64,000 nucleotides of DNA from Peterkaempfera sp044755465 (GTDB lineage Bacteria > Actinomycetota > Actinomycetes > Streptomycetales > Streptomycetaceae), in the NCBI RefSeq assembly GCF_044755465.1, contig NZ_JBIVRB010000003.1, positions 310,001-374,000 on the forward strand, written 5' to 3'. Made by a program: the position numbers and the translations under genes. The notes under the pieces are model-generated. The model was not told where the DNA came from and made no database searches. It worked only from the letters and a program-made list of their open reading frames with translations. Positions 36,651-45,655 of the stretch are shown one piece after another; within the stretch, counting starts at the first letter, position 1, and every line of letters begins with the position of its first letter.

Positions 36651-38383
36651 GCCCCTGCCTTGGTGAGGCCGACGGTGGACCCGCGCGGGTCGGGGTTCAG
36701 GGCGCCGGAGCCGGTGGCCGGGTCAGCGTCGTGGAATTCGAGCTGCTGGCGGCGGCCGGCGATCAGGCCCTCGGGGCGCAGCCGCATCAGCAGGATCAGG
36801 GCGAGGCCGAACAGCAGCAGCTGGTAGTCGGCCAGGAACGCCAGCTTCTTGGGGATCAGGTAGAGCAGCGAGGCGCCGACCAGCGGTCCGCTGATGGTGC
36901 CCATGCCGCCGAGGATGACGGCGGCGATCAGGAAGGCGGAGTTCGGCGGTACGGAGCCGGCGAACTGGTACTGCTCGGGGGTGACGGTGTACGTGACATG
37001 GGCCTGTACGGTGCCGGCCAGGCCGGCCAGCGAGGCGCCGAGGGCGAAGGCGAGCAGCTTGAGCCGGAAGGCGTTGATGCCCATGGCGCCGGCCGCCGTC
37101 TCGTCCTCGCGGATGGCGACCCAGGCGCGGCCGATCCGGGAGTTGCCGCTGCGGGCGAAGACGGTGACGACGATCCCGGTGAAGAGCAGCATCAGCAGGT
37201 AGTAGTTGGAGAACCGGCCGAGGGTGATGCCGCCGACGTCGTGGCTCTGGCCGAAGTCGAAGCCGAAGATGACCAGGTCGGGGATGTTGGGGATGCCGTT
37301 GGACCCGTTGGTGATGTGGGGGCCGTTGGTGCCGTCCAGGTTGTTCATGGTGATGCGGAAGATCTCGCCGAAGCCCAGGGTGACGATGGCGAGGTAGTCG
37401 CCGCGCAGCCGCAGGGTGGGGGCGCCGATCAGTACGCCGAAGATCATGGAGGCGGCGGCGCCGGTGAGGGCGGCGGCCCAGAACGGGAAGTGGACGCCCC
37501 AGGGGGAGGAGACGGACCCGGAGACCAGCGCGGCGGTGTAGGCGCCGACGCCGAGGAAGGCGACATAGCCCAGGTCGAGCAGTCCGGCGAGGCCGACCAC
37601 GACGTTGAGGCCGAGCGCGACGGTGGCGAAGATCAGGATGTTGGCGGCGACGGAGGTGTACTCGTCGCTGGTCTGGGTGAACGGGAAGGCGGCCGCGGCG
37701 GCGAAGGCGGCGGCGGTGGCGACCGGCCGGTATCGGGCGGTGAGGTCGGAGACCCGGCGGATCAGCCCGGACCGGAGCAGCGCGGCGGCGGCGAAGCCGA
37801 CGGTGATCAGGAAGCCGACGAACAGCTCGCCGTACGCGGTGTCGATGCCGTAGGTGAAGACCAGCAGGCCGATGCCGAAGGCGGCGATGATCAGCAGGAT
37901 CTCGGCCCAGGAGGCCAGTGGCGCGGCCGGTGCGGCCCGCCGCCGGTCGTCCGGCAGCGCGAAGGCTCCGGCGAGGGGGAGCAGCACGGCGACGGCCGCG
38001 ACCCAGGCGCCGGGGTCGAGGTTGGCCAGGCCGCCGAGTTCCCAGGCGATGGCGATGACGGTGTACCAGGTGGTGGCGGCGGCGCCGAGGGCGAGCAGCC
38101 GCAGGGCGGCGGTGGTGCCGGTGGGGGCGAGCCAGCGCAGGCCGCGCGGCTGGTAGGAGGCCGCCGCGTACAGCAGGGTGAGCAGCCCGACGGCCAGGGT
38201 GAGGACCTGGAGGCCGCCGGGGTAGCCGCTGACGGTGAGGTCGCCGGGGAAGTCGTCGGTCCACGTCCAGGACAGGAAGGTGGCGGCGGCGGTGGCCAGG
38301 CCGCCGGCGGCGGTGAGGGCGCGGGCCGCGCCGGGGGGCAGTGCGCCGCCGAGCGGGGCGCGCCGGGTGGTGTCGGTGCTCAT
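36647..38383 (-). CDS. livM: Branched-chain amino acid ABC transporter permease
   Basis: 578 residues from ATG 38383, GAGG 5 nt upstream. The C-terminal about 330 residues are a standard LivM permease: 'NILIFATVALGLNVVVGLAG', 'LGYVAFLGVGAYTAAL', 'LRLRGDYLAIVTLGFGEIFR', 'AFALGASLAGLAGTVQAH' and 'GGMGTISGPLVGASLL'. The first about 240 residues are an extra region with about six hydrophobic spans, longer than E. coli LivM (about 425 residues in total); I believe this extension is common in streptomycetes. Starts 5 nt after the livH stop. Confidence 0.94.
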   Translation of the reverse strand: MSTDTTRRAPLGGALPPGAARALTAAGGLATAAATFLSWTWTDDFPGDLTVSGYPGGLQVLTLAVGLLTLLYAAASYQPRGLRWLAPTGTTAALRLLALGAAATTWYTVIAIAWELGGLANLDPGAWVAAVAVLLPLAGAFALPDDRRRAAPAAPLASWAEILLIIAAFGIGLLVFTYGIDTAYGELFVGFLITVGFAAAALLRSGLIRRVSDLTARYRPVATAAAFAAAAAFPFTQTSDEYTSVAANILIFATVALGLNVVVGLAGLLDLGYVAFLGVGAYTAALVSGSVSSPWGVHFPFWAAALTGAAASMIFGVLIGAPTLRLRGDYLAIVTLGFGEIFRITMNNLDGTNGPHITNGSNGIPNIPDLVIFGFDFGQSHDVGGITLGRFSNYYLLMLLFTGIVVTVFARSGNSRIGRAWVAIREDETAAGAMGINAFRLKLLAFALGASLAGLAGTVQAHVTYTVTPEQYQFAGSVPPNSAFLIAAVILGGMGTISGPLVGASLLYLIPKKLAFLADYQLLLFGLALILLMRLRPEGLIAGRRQQLEFHDADPATGSGALNPDPRGSTVGLTKAGA

Positions 38384-38388
38384 CGGCC

Positions 38389-39318
38389 TCACGCCCTGTC
38401 CGCGACGCGCTCGCCCAGCAGGCCCTGTGGTCTGAGGAGCAGCACGACGATGAGGAGTACGAATGCCCAGACGTCCTTCCAGGCGCCGCTGCCGAGCTGG
38501 TGGAGCCCGGGGATGTCCTGGACGTAGGCGGTGGCGAGTGCTTCGGCGAGGCCGAGGACGATGCCGCCGAGCATGGCTCCGTAGATGTTGCCGATGCCGC
38601 CGAGGACGGCGGCGGTGAACGCCTTGAGGCCGGCGATGAAGCCCATCCGGAAGTCGACCTGCCCGGTGCGCAGCCCGTAGGAGACGGCGGCGATGGCGGC
38701 GAAGGCGGCGCCGATGGCGAAGGCCAGCACGATGATGCGGTCGGTGTTGACGCCCATCAGCTTGGCGGTGTCCGGGTCCTGGGCGGTGGCCTGCATGCCG
38801 CGTCCGGTGCGGGTCCGGCCGACGAAGAGGCCGAGGGCGACCATGCACAGCGGGGCGGCGACGAAGAGGAACACGTCGGCGCGCTGGATGGTCATGGAGC
38901 CGAGGTGGAAGGGGCCGCCGGGGATCTGCGGGAAGCTGATGGCCTTCTTGGCGTTGGGGTAGAACTTCCAGACGACCTGCTGGAGTGCGATGGAGAGCCC
39001 GATCGCGGTGATCAGCGGTGCCAGCCGGGGGGCGCCGCGCAGCGGCCGGTAGGCGAACCGCTCGGCGGCGGTGGCGACCAGCACGGAGACGATGATGCCG
39101 CCGATGATCATCAGCGGCAGGGCGAACCAGAGGCTGGTACTGCCGGGCAGTGCGAAGTGGACGGTGAGCGCGCCGAAGCCGCCGACCATGAATATCTCGC
39201 CGTGGGCGAAGTTGATGAGCTGGACGATGCCGTAGACCATCGTGTAGCCGACGGCGATCAGGCCGTACATGGCGCCGAGGGCCAGGCCGTTGGCCAGCTG
39301 TTGCGGCAGTTCGTGCAC
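38389..39318 (-). CDS. livH: Branched-chain amino acid ABC transporter permease
   Basis: 309 residues, GTG start. LivH signatures: 'QLANGLALGAMYGLIAVGYTMVYGIVQLINFAHGE' (only the parts LANGLALGAMYGLIAVGYTM and INFAHGE are diagnostic), 'RPLRGAPRLAPLITAIGLSI' and 'VLGGIGNIYGAMLGGI'. About eight membrane spans. It pairs with LivM to form the channel. Separated from livK by a strong hairpin, so its expression probably depends on read-through. Confidence 0.95.
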   Translation of the reverse strand: MHELPQQLANGLALGAMYGLIAVGYTMVYGIVQLINFAHGEIFMVGGFGALTVHFALPGSTSLWFALPLMIIGGIIVSVLVATAAERFAYRPLRGAPRLAPLITAIGLSIALQQVVWKFYPNAKKAISFPQIPGGPFHLGSMTIQRADVFLFVAAPLCMVALGLFVGRTRTGRGMQATAQDPDTAKLMGVNTDRIIVLAFAIGAAFAAIAAVSYGLRTGQVDFRMGFIAGLKAFTAAVLGGIGNIYGAMLGGIVLGLAEALATAYVQDIPGLHQLGSGAWKDVWAFVLLIVVLLLRPQGLLGERVADRA

Positions 39319-39353
39319 CGCAGGGCCTCCGTTGAAGGGTGTCGGATGTGACG

Positions 39354-39385
39354 CCGCGCGGGGGCGCCGTGGCGCCCCCGCGCGG
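39354..39385 (-). terminator. Intra-operon hairpin between livK and livH
   Basis: Perfect 15-bp inverted repeat CCGCGCGGGGGCGCC (39354-39368) / GGCGCCCCCGCGCGG (39371-39385) with a 2-nt centre, in the 91-bp gap. It can act as a partial terminator that keeps the binding protein more abundant than the membrane complex, or protect the livK mRNA 3' end. Confidence 0.8.
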
Positions 39386-39409
39386 TGGTGGTTCGACTGC
39401 GGGGAGACC

Positions 39410-40642
39410 TCAGCCGGTGAAGGTGCCGCTCTTGACGGGGACCCAGTCGCCGCCCTTGACCTGGTAGACGGTCAGCTGCTTGTTGGTGGTGTCGCCGTAC
39501 TCGTCGAAGGAGACCGTGCCGGTGACGCCCTCGAAGGAGACCTTGGACATGGCCTCGACGACCTTGGCGCGGGCGTCGTCGGGGAGCTTGCCGCCGTTGT
39601 CCGCGACGACGGCCTTGACGGCCTCGATGACGGCCCAGGCGGAGTCGTAGGAGTAGCCGCCGTACGCCTCGTAGGCGTCCTTGTAGCCGGCGGACTTGTA
39701 GTTGGCGATGAACTCCTTGGCCGAGGGCAGCTGCTCGACCGGGTAGCCGACCGAGGTGGCCAGGTCGCCGGCGGCGTTCTTGTTGAGCTTGATGAACTCG
39801 GCGCTGTACATGCCGTCGCCGCCCATCAGCGGGATGTCGGCGCCGGCCTGCTTGAGCTGCTGGGAGAGCGGACCGGCCGCCGGGTACTCACCGCCGTAGT
39901 AGACGGCCTGGGCGCCGGAGTTCTTGATCTTGGTGACCACGGCGGAGAAGTCGCGGTCGTCCGGGTTGACGTGGTCCACGCCGACCACGGTGCCGTGCAG
40001 CTTGGTGAACTCGCCCTTGAAGGTGGCGGCCAGACCCGCGCCGTAGGTCTTCTTGTCGTCGACCACGAAGACCTTGGTCTTCTTCGCCTCGTTGTAGAGG
40101 TACTGGGCGGCGAACGGGCCCTGGATGGCGTCGGTGGTGGCGGTGCGGAAGTACGAGGCGAACTGGCGGGACTTGTCGCCGGTCGCCCAGTTGGGGCCCT
40201 GGGTCAGGTCGGGGCTGGTGTTGGCCGGGGAGACCTCCACCAGCTTGGCCTGGTCGAAGATCTTCTGCATCGACTGCGCCACGCTGGAGTTGAGCGGGCC
40301 GACCACGCCGAGGACGGTCTTGTCGCCGACCAGGGCGGTGGCGTTCTGCTGGCCGGAGGCGGGCTGCGCCTGGTCGTCCGTGGGCTTGATCTTGAAGGTG
40401 ATGCCCGGGACGTACTTCCTGGCGTTGGCCTGGTTGACCGCCAGGTCCGCGGAGTTCTTGATGCCGAGCCCGAGGGCGGACAGGTCGCCGGAGAGCGGGG
40501 CGTCGACACCGATGTAGACGGTCGTATCGCCCGAAGCCTTGCCGCCTGCCGACTTGCTCTCCCCACGGGAGCCGCAGGCGCTGAGGGCCAGGGCGCCGGC
40601 GGTGACGGCGGCACTCAGCACCAGCAGGGAACGTTGACGCAC
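39410..40642 (-). CDS. livK: Branched-chain amino acid ABC transporter binding lipoprotein
   Basis: 410 residues from GTG 40642 (VRQRSLLVLS), chosen because AGGAAAGGAC stands just upstream; the ATG 18 nt further back lies before this site. Signal peptide with lipobox 'LALSACGSRG', so the Cys is lipidated by Lgt and the protein sits on the outer face of the membrane. Periplasmic-binding-type I fold: 'TVYIGVDAPLSGDLSALG', 'VVGPLNSSVAQSMQKIF', 'LVEVSPANTSPDLTQG' and 'AVYYGGEYPAAGPLSQQL'. Substrate by family: Leu/Ile/Val. Confidence 0.93.
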   Translation of the reverse strand: MRQRSLLVLSAAVTAGALALSACGSRGESKSAGGKASGDTTVYIGVDAPLSGDLSALGLGIKNSADLAVNQANARKYVPGITFKIKPTDDQAQPASGQQNATALVGDKTVLGVVGPLNSSVAQSMQKIFDQAKLVEVSPANTSPDLTQGPNWATGDKSRQFASYFRTATTDAIQGPFAAQYLYNEAKKTKVFVVDDKKTYGAGLAATFKGEFTKLHGTVVGVDHVNPDDRDFSAVVTKIKNSGAQAVYYGGEYPAAGPLSQQLKQAGADIPLMGGDGMYSAEFIKLNKNAAGDLATSVGYPVEQLPSAKEFIANYKSAGYKDAYEAYGGYSYDSAWAVIEAVKAVVADNGGKLPDDARAKVVEAMSKVSFEGVTGTVSFDEYGDTTNKQLTVYQVKGGDWVPVKSGTFTG

Positions 40643-41445
40643 GTTCTGTCCTTTCCTCATCCGTCAGGCCCCTCGCGGCGAGGCGCCGAGTCACGACGCC
40701 GGTCCGGAGCGACCTGGGCGTGGTGACTGGCGGTGACTCTAGATGCCAGTGGTATGAACCGGCGGCGTTGGATGCATCTGTGATTCTCTTGTTATGAACA
40801 CATCGATCATTTGTCTCGCATGCTGGTGTTCGGGCGGCTGATAGGGCACCATGTTCCGACAGGCGAGATGATCTGAGGGGCAAACTCGCAGGTGGCGGCC
40901 GGTGTGTCCAAATCGTGGACGCAGCTGTGCCGTCCGCTCAGCTGCCCTGGTGCTCCGATGAGCGGACGGTCCAGCTGGCGTCCAGCGGGCGATCGGCCGG
41001 GCGTATACGGACGGGTTCCGCAGGGTCGTCCACCTGCTCCGTAGGGCATTCCTGTAACAGTGCGTAACACTCGTGAAATGAAGTGCCGACGCGGGCGGTG
41101 GTGGCCACACCCGTCGCGATAACGGTCCCGGCGCCGCCGCGCCGCGCCCCCTCACACCTCGTACGCTCCCCATACGCTCCCCCTTCGCGGCTGGGCATGC
41201 CCCGGCGGACCGAGGGCGAAACGGTCCATCCGCGCACGGCCCACCTGCACAGCTGCGCCCCGGGGACCACCGGTCCCGGCGGCGGCCCGGCGGCCGTCCG
41301 GGCGCGGCGCGCCGAGCCGGGCTGTACCGGTGTCGGCCGGGTGCCGTACGCTCCGCTGCACATGGCCCCGCACGGCGTCGCCGGTGGGCGCGGTGGCCGG
41401 GCACGCGACGGCGTGCGCGGCAGGTTGGCGGGAGGTGCGTGCTCC
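40643..41445 (-). other. 803-bp gap upstream of livK and the GNAT gene
   Basis: No gene that I can support. About 40740-40860 is markedly AT-richer than the rest ('tctgtgattctcttgttatgaacacatcg') and probably contains the livK promoter. TACGCTCC occurs at 41162-41169, 41173-41180 and 41347-41354; each is a plausible -10 (TACGCT) reading rightward. Short open frames here have no family look. Confidence 0.5.
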
Positions 41446-42048
41446 ATGACGCGGGCCCTGATCTCGGTACGCGAGGCGCGTCCGGCTGACCTGCCGGAAC
41501 TGGCGGAGTGCTGGACCCAGGTGCACGGTGTGCTCGGCCGCTGGTCGCGCGGGCTGCCCGCGCCCACCGAGCAGGAGCTCGCGGAAGTGCTGCGGCAGGC
41601 GCAGGCCGCACCGGAGGTGCGCTTCCTGGTCGCCACGGTCGACGGAGTCCCCGCCGGAATGGCCTATCTGAGCTGCCGTCCGCTCTCCCCGCTGCACGGC
41701 GGACGGGCCGCGCACGTCGACTACCTGCACGTCCGCGACGGCTTCCGGCGCGGCGGGGTGGGACGGGCGCTGCTGGCCGCCGCCGCCTCGTACGCCGAGG
41801 AAGCCGGTGCCGACCGGGTCGCCGTCAACGTCCACCCGGGGCTGCGCGAGGCCAACCGGTTCTTCGCCCGCTGGGGCTTCGCACCGGTGACCGTGCGGCG
41901 CGCGGTGCCCACCTCGGTGCTGCGGCGGATGCTGCTCGGGGACGGCCCCGGCGGCCGGCTGCCGCCCCGCCGGGGCGCGGCGGCACGGCAGCTGCTGCGG
42001 CTGCGCCGGACCGCTCCGCTGGCGGACGGCGCGGAGCAGCCGGGCTAG
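41446..42048 (+). CDS. GNAT family N-acetyltransferase
   Basis: 200 residues from ATG 41446, GGGAGG 10 nt upstream. An in-frame ATG at 41362 preceded by TACGCT would add 28 low-complexity residues. The acetyl-CoA fold is visible: 'ISVREARPADLPELAEC', 'FLVATVDGVPAGMAYL', 'VDYLHVRDGFRRGGVGRALLAAAASYAEEAG' with the R-x-x-G-x-G/A P-loop ('RRGGVGRAL'), and 'NVHPGLREANRFFARWGF' as motif B. A basic tail (RLPPRRGAAARQLLRLRR) follows. Substrate unknown. Confidence 0.88.
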   Translation: MTRALISVREARPADLPELAECWTQVHGVLGRWSRGLPAPTEQELAEVLRQAQAAPEVRFLVATVDGVPAGMAYLSCRPLSPLHGGRAAHVDYLHVRDGFRRGGVGRALLAAAASYAEEAGADRVAVNVHPGLREANRFFARWGFAPVTVRRAVPTSVLRRMLLGDGPGGRLPPRRGAAARQLLRLRRTAPLADGAEQPG

Positions 42049-42077
42049 CCGGGGCGGGCCGGGCGGCCCCGGGCCGC

Positions 42078-42584
42078 TCAGGTGTCGCGCAGCATGCAGG
42101 TCAGCCGGCAGCTGGTGATCCGGCGGCCCTGGTCGTCGGTGATGGCGATCTCGTAGGTGGCGGCCGTCCGGCCCCGGTGCACGGCGGTGGCGACCCCGGT
42201 GACCATGCCGGAGGTGGCCGAGCGGTGGTGGGTGGCGTTGAGGTCGACGCCGACCGCGTACCGGCCCGGACCGGCGTGCAGCATCGCGCCCACCGAGCCC
42301 AGCGTCTCGGCCAGCGCGGCCGAGGCGCCGCCGTGCAGCAGGCCGTAGGGCTGCCGGTTGCCGTCCACCGGCATGGTGCCGACGACGCGTTCGGGTGACG
42401 CCTCCACGACCCGGATGCCCATCCGGCGGCCCAGGTCGCCGCCGGAGAAGGTCGCCGGGTCGACGCCGAGCTTGGCGAAGTGGTCGATCACCTCCTGCGG
42501 GATGTCCAGGCGCGGGCCCTCGGCGGTCGGCTGCTCTGTCGGCTGGTCGGGCGTGTCGGCGGCGGTGGCGGCGGGCTCGGCCAT
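42078..42584 (-). CDS. PaaI-type hotdog thioesterase
   Basis: 168 residues from ATG 42584 with AGGGAG 7 nt upstream. Hotdog-fold acyl-CoA thioesterase of the PaaI/4HBT type: 'DLGRRMGIRVVEASPERV', the catalytic turn 'RQPYGLLHGGASAALAETLGS' (its Asn/Gln-His-Gly-Gly element), 'VGVDLNATHHRSATSG' and 'GRTAATYEIAITDDQGRRI'. The first about 35 residues are a Pro/Thr/Glu-rich extension. Hydrolyses an acyl- or aroyl-CoA; substrate not evident. Divergent from polA. Confidence 0.9.
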   Translation of the reverse strand: MAEPAATAADTPDQPTEQPTAEGPRLDIPQEVIDHFAKLGVDPATFSGGDLGRRMGIRVVEASPERVVGTMPVDGNRQPYGLLHGGASAALAETLGSVGAMLHAGPGRYAVGVDLNATHHRSATSGMVTGVATAVHRGRTAATYEIAITDDQGRRITSCRLTCMLRDT

Positions 42585-42752
42585 GGTGCTCCCTGCGGCG
42601 TGTCGTCCCGGTGGTCGGGGCTGGCTGCTGGTGATCGTACTTGCGGGGTCGGACGGCCCCGCCGGGGGTGCCCGCTTTGTCGCCCCGTGTCCGGTGTCGG
42701 TGGCGCCCCCTAGGATTCGGGTGTCAGTGCAGTCGGCAGGACGGACGGACAA

Positions 42753-45509
42753 GTGGCGGGTCAGAGCGTGGCGCGGAGCGGTTCGGGCGGCGGGAGCCGA
42801 CCCCGGCTGATGCTGCTGGACGGGCATTCGCTGGCGTACCGGGCGTTCTACGCGCTGCCGGTGGAGAACTTCAACACCACCACGGGGCAGCCGACCAACG
42901 CGGTCTACGGCTTCACCTCGATGCTGGCGAACACCCTGCGGGACGAGGCGCCGACGCATGCCGCGGTGGCCTTCGACGTCTCCCGGCAGACCTTCCGGTC
43001 CGAGCAGTTCCCCGAGTACAAGGCGAACCGCGCGACGACACCGGACGAGTTCCGCAGCCAGGTGGGGCTGATCGGAGAACTGCTGGACACCATGCGGCTG
43101 CCCCGGATGTCCCTGGCGGGCTTCGAGGCGGACGACATCATCGCGACCCTGGCGACCGCCGCCGCCGCCGAGGGCTTCGAGGTGCTGATCGTCACCGGCG
43201 ACCGGGACGCCCTGCAACTGGTCAGCGAGCACGTCACCGTGCTCTACCCCACCAAGGGCGTCTCCGAGCTGACCCGCTACACCCCGGAGAAGGTCGCCGA
43301 GAAGTACGGCGTCACCCCCGCCCAGTACCCCGACCTCGCGGCGCTGCGCGGCGACCCGTCGGACAATCTGCCCGGCATCCCCGGCGTGGGCGAGAAGACG
43401 GCGGCGAAGTGGATCAACCAGTTCGGCTCCTTCGACGCCCTGGTCGAGCGGGTCGACGAGGTCAAGGGCAAGATCGGCGAGAAGCTGCGGGACAACCTGG
43501 AGTCGGTCAAGCGCAACCGGGTGCTCACCGAGCTGGTCCGCGACGTGGAACTGCCGCTCGGCGTCCATGAGCTGGCCCGCACCCCGTACGACCGCGACGC
43601 GATGGCGACCCTGCTGGACGCACTGGAGTTCCGCAACCCCAACTTCCGCGAGCGCCTGTTCGCCGTCGACCCCGGCGCGGCGGCGCAGGAGGCGGCCGCA
43701 GCACCGGTCGGCCCCGGCGTCGACGTGGACGGCGCGGTGCTGGCCGCCCCCGGCGCGGTGGCCGCCTGGCTGGCCGAGCACACCGCCGGCGGCGAGCGGA
43801 TCGGCGTCGCCGCCGTGTACGACTGGGCACTCGGCGCGGGCCGGGTCCACGAGGTGGCACTCGCCACCCCGGCGGGGCCCGCCGCCTGGCTGGACCCGGC
43901 CGAGCTGGACGAACAGGACGAACAGGCGCTGGCCGGCTGGCTGGCGGACGAGGCCCGGCCCAAGGCCATGCACATCGCCAAGCAGGTGATGCGGGCCTTC
44001 GCCGAGCACGGCTGGCAGGTCGCCGGAGTCACCGCCGACTCCGCACTGGCCGCCTACCTGGAGAAACCCGGGCGGCGCAGCTTCGCCCTGGAGGGCCTCG
44101 CCGAGGAGTACCTCGGCCGCTCGCTCCAGCCCGCAGCGGAGACGGAGAGCGGCCAGCTCTCCTTCGACACCTCCGGCGACGACGAGGACGACGGCGAGGC
44201 CGCCGCCCAGGCCCTGATGGTCCAGGCCCGCACCGTGCTCGACCTGGCCGACGTCTTCGACGAGCGGCTGGCCAAGGACGGCGCGATGGACCTGCTGCGC
44301 GATGTGGAGCTGCCGATGTCGGCGCTGCTCGCGCGGATGGAGCGCACCGGCATCGCGGCCGACCGGCAGTGGCTCTCCACCCTGGAGTCCCAGTTCGCGG
44401 CGGCGGTGCAGCAGGCCGTGGAGGAGGCCCACGCGGCGGTGGGGCACCCCTTCAACCTGGGCTCCCCCAAGCAGTTGCAGGAGATCCTCTTCGGTGAGCT
44501 GGGCCTGCCCAAGACCAAGAAGATCAAGACCGGCTTCACCACCGACGCCGACGCCCTGCTCTGGCTGGCCGCCCGCACCGACCACCAGCTGCCCGTCATC
44601 CTGCTGCGCCACCGCGACCAGGCCAAGCTGCGCACCACGGTCGAGGGCCTGATCAAGACGGTGGCCGAGGACGGCCGCATCCACACCACCTTCAACCAGA
44701 TGGTGGCCGCCACCGGCCGGCTCTCCTCGCAGGACCCCAACCTGCAGAACATCCCCGTGCGCACCGAGGAGGGCCGGTCCATCCGGCGGGCCTTCGTGGT
44801 CGGTGCGGGCTATGAGTCGCTGCTGACGGCGGACTACTCGCAGATCGAGCTGCGGATCATGGCCCACCTGTCCGAGGACGCCGCCCTGATCGAGGCGTTC
44901 ACCTCCGGCGAGGACCTGCACACCACGGTGGCCTCGCAGGTCTTCACGGTGGAGAAGGGCGCGGTCGACGCCGAGATGCGCCGCAAGATCAAGGCCATGT
45001 CCTACGGCCTGGCGTACGGCCTGTCGGCGTTCGGGCTCTCGCAGCAGCTGGGGATCGAGGCGGCCGAGGCACGGCGGCTGATGGAGGACTACTTCGAGCG
45101 CTTCGGCGGCGTACGGGACTATCTGCGGCGGGCGGTCGAGGAGGCCCGGGGCACCGGCTTCACCGAGACCCTGCTCGGGCGCCGCCGCTACCTGCCCGAC
45201 CTGACCAGCGACAACCGGCAGCGCCGCGAGATGGCCGAGCGGATGGCGCTCAACGCGCCGATCCAGGGCTCGGCGGCGGACATCGTCAAGATCGCCATGC
45301 TGCGGGTGGACGCGGGGCTGACCAGGGAGCGGCTCCGGTCCCGGATGCTGCTCCAGGTGCACGACGAGATCGTGCTGGAGCTGGCACCGGGAGAGCGGGA
45401 GCAGGTCGAGGACCTGGTCCGCCGCGAGATGGCGGCGGCCTACCCGCTGGCGGCGCCGCTGGACGTCTCGGTCGGGGTCGGGCCGAACTGGGAGGACGCT
45501 GCGCACTGA
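42753..45509 (+). CDS. polA: DNA polymerase I
   Basis: 918 residues from GTG 42753. N-terminal 5'-nuclease (about 17-310): 'LMLLDGHSLAYRAFYAL', 'AGFEADDIIATLA', 'IVTGDRDALQLV', 'LPGIPGVGEKTAAKWI'. Middle domain (about 320-510) has the 3'-exonuclease fold but lacks the DxE motif ('RIGVAAVYDW' instead of FDTE), so proofreading is probably lost, as in other actinobacteria. Polymerase domain: motif A 'LLTADYSQIELRIMAHLSED', motif B 'RRKIKAMSYGLAYGLS', motif C 'LLQVHDEIVLEL'. Works in gap filling and repair. A TAGGAT -10-like box lies near 42711. Confidence 0.97.
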   Translation: MAGQSVARSGSGGGSRPRLMLLDGHSLAYRAFYALPVENFNTTTGQPTNAVYGFTSMLANTLRDEAPTHAAVAFDVSRQTFRSEQFPEYKANRATTPDEFRSQVGLIGELLDTMRLPRMSLAGFEADDIIATLATAAAAEGFEVLIVTGDRDALQLVSEHVTVLYPTKGVSELTRYTPEKVAEKYGVTPAQYPDLAALRGDPSDNLPGIPGVGEKTAAKWINQFGSFDALVERVDEVKGKIGEKLRDNLESVKRNRVLTELVRDVELPLGVHELARTPYDRDAMATLLDALEFRNPNFRERLFAVDPGAAAQEAAAAPVGPGVDVDGAVLAAPGAVAAWLAEHTAGGERIGVAAVYDWALGAGRVHEVALATPAGPAAWLDPAELDEQDEQALAGWLADEARPKAMHIAKQVMRAFAEHGWQVAGVTADSALAAYLEKPGRRSFALEGLAEEYLGRSLQPAAETESGQLSFDTSGDDEDDGEAAAQALMVQARTVLDLADVFDERLAKDGAMDLLRDVELPMSALLARMERTGIAADRQWLSTLESQFAAAVQQAVEEAHAAVGHPFNLGSPKQLQEILFGELGLPKTKKIKTGFTTDADALLWLAARTDHQLPVILLRHRDQAKLRTTVEGLIKTVAEDGRIHTTFNQMVAATGRLSSQDPNLQNIPVRTEEGRSIRRAFVVGAGYESLLTADYSQIELRIMAHLSEDAALIEAFTSGEDLHTTVASQVFTVEKGAVDAEMRRKIKAMSYGLAYGLSAFGLSQQLGIEAAEARRLMEDYFERFGGVRDYLRRAVEEARGTGFTETLLGRRRYLPDLTSDNRQRREMAERMALNAPIQGSAADIVKIAMLRVDAGLTRERLRSRMLLQVHDEIVLELAPGEREQVEDLVRREMAAAYPLAAPLDVSVGVGPNWEDAAH

Positions 45510-45580
45510 CCTGGTGGCGAGGTGACTGTGCGGCCACCGGGGCAGCGGTTTGTGCGGTGCTCTCGGGGTGGGGGTCGGCC

Positions 45581-45602
45581 GCGCGGTTCCTCGCGCCGCT
45601 GG
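45581..45602 (+). repeat. Interspersed repeat, copy 1 (variant)
   Basis: GCGCGGTTCCTCGCGCCGCTGG, one substitution from the family core GCGGTTCCTCGCGCCCCTGG. Lies in the 146-bp gap after polA. Confidence 0.7.
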
Positions 45603-45655
45603 GGCGGGTGCGGGGTGGGCCGTGCCGCCCGGGATGGATGGTCCGGGATGGTTGG

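Noticed and set aside
40807..41070. 87-codon leftward frame in the livK upstream gap
   Set aside because: No ribosome-binding site, no recognisable domain, and it spans the AT-rich promoter-like segment.
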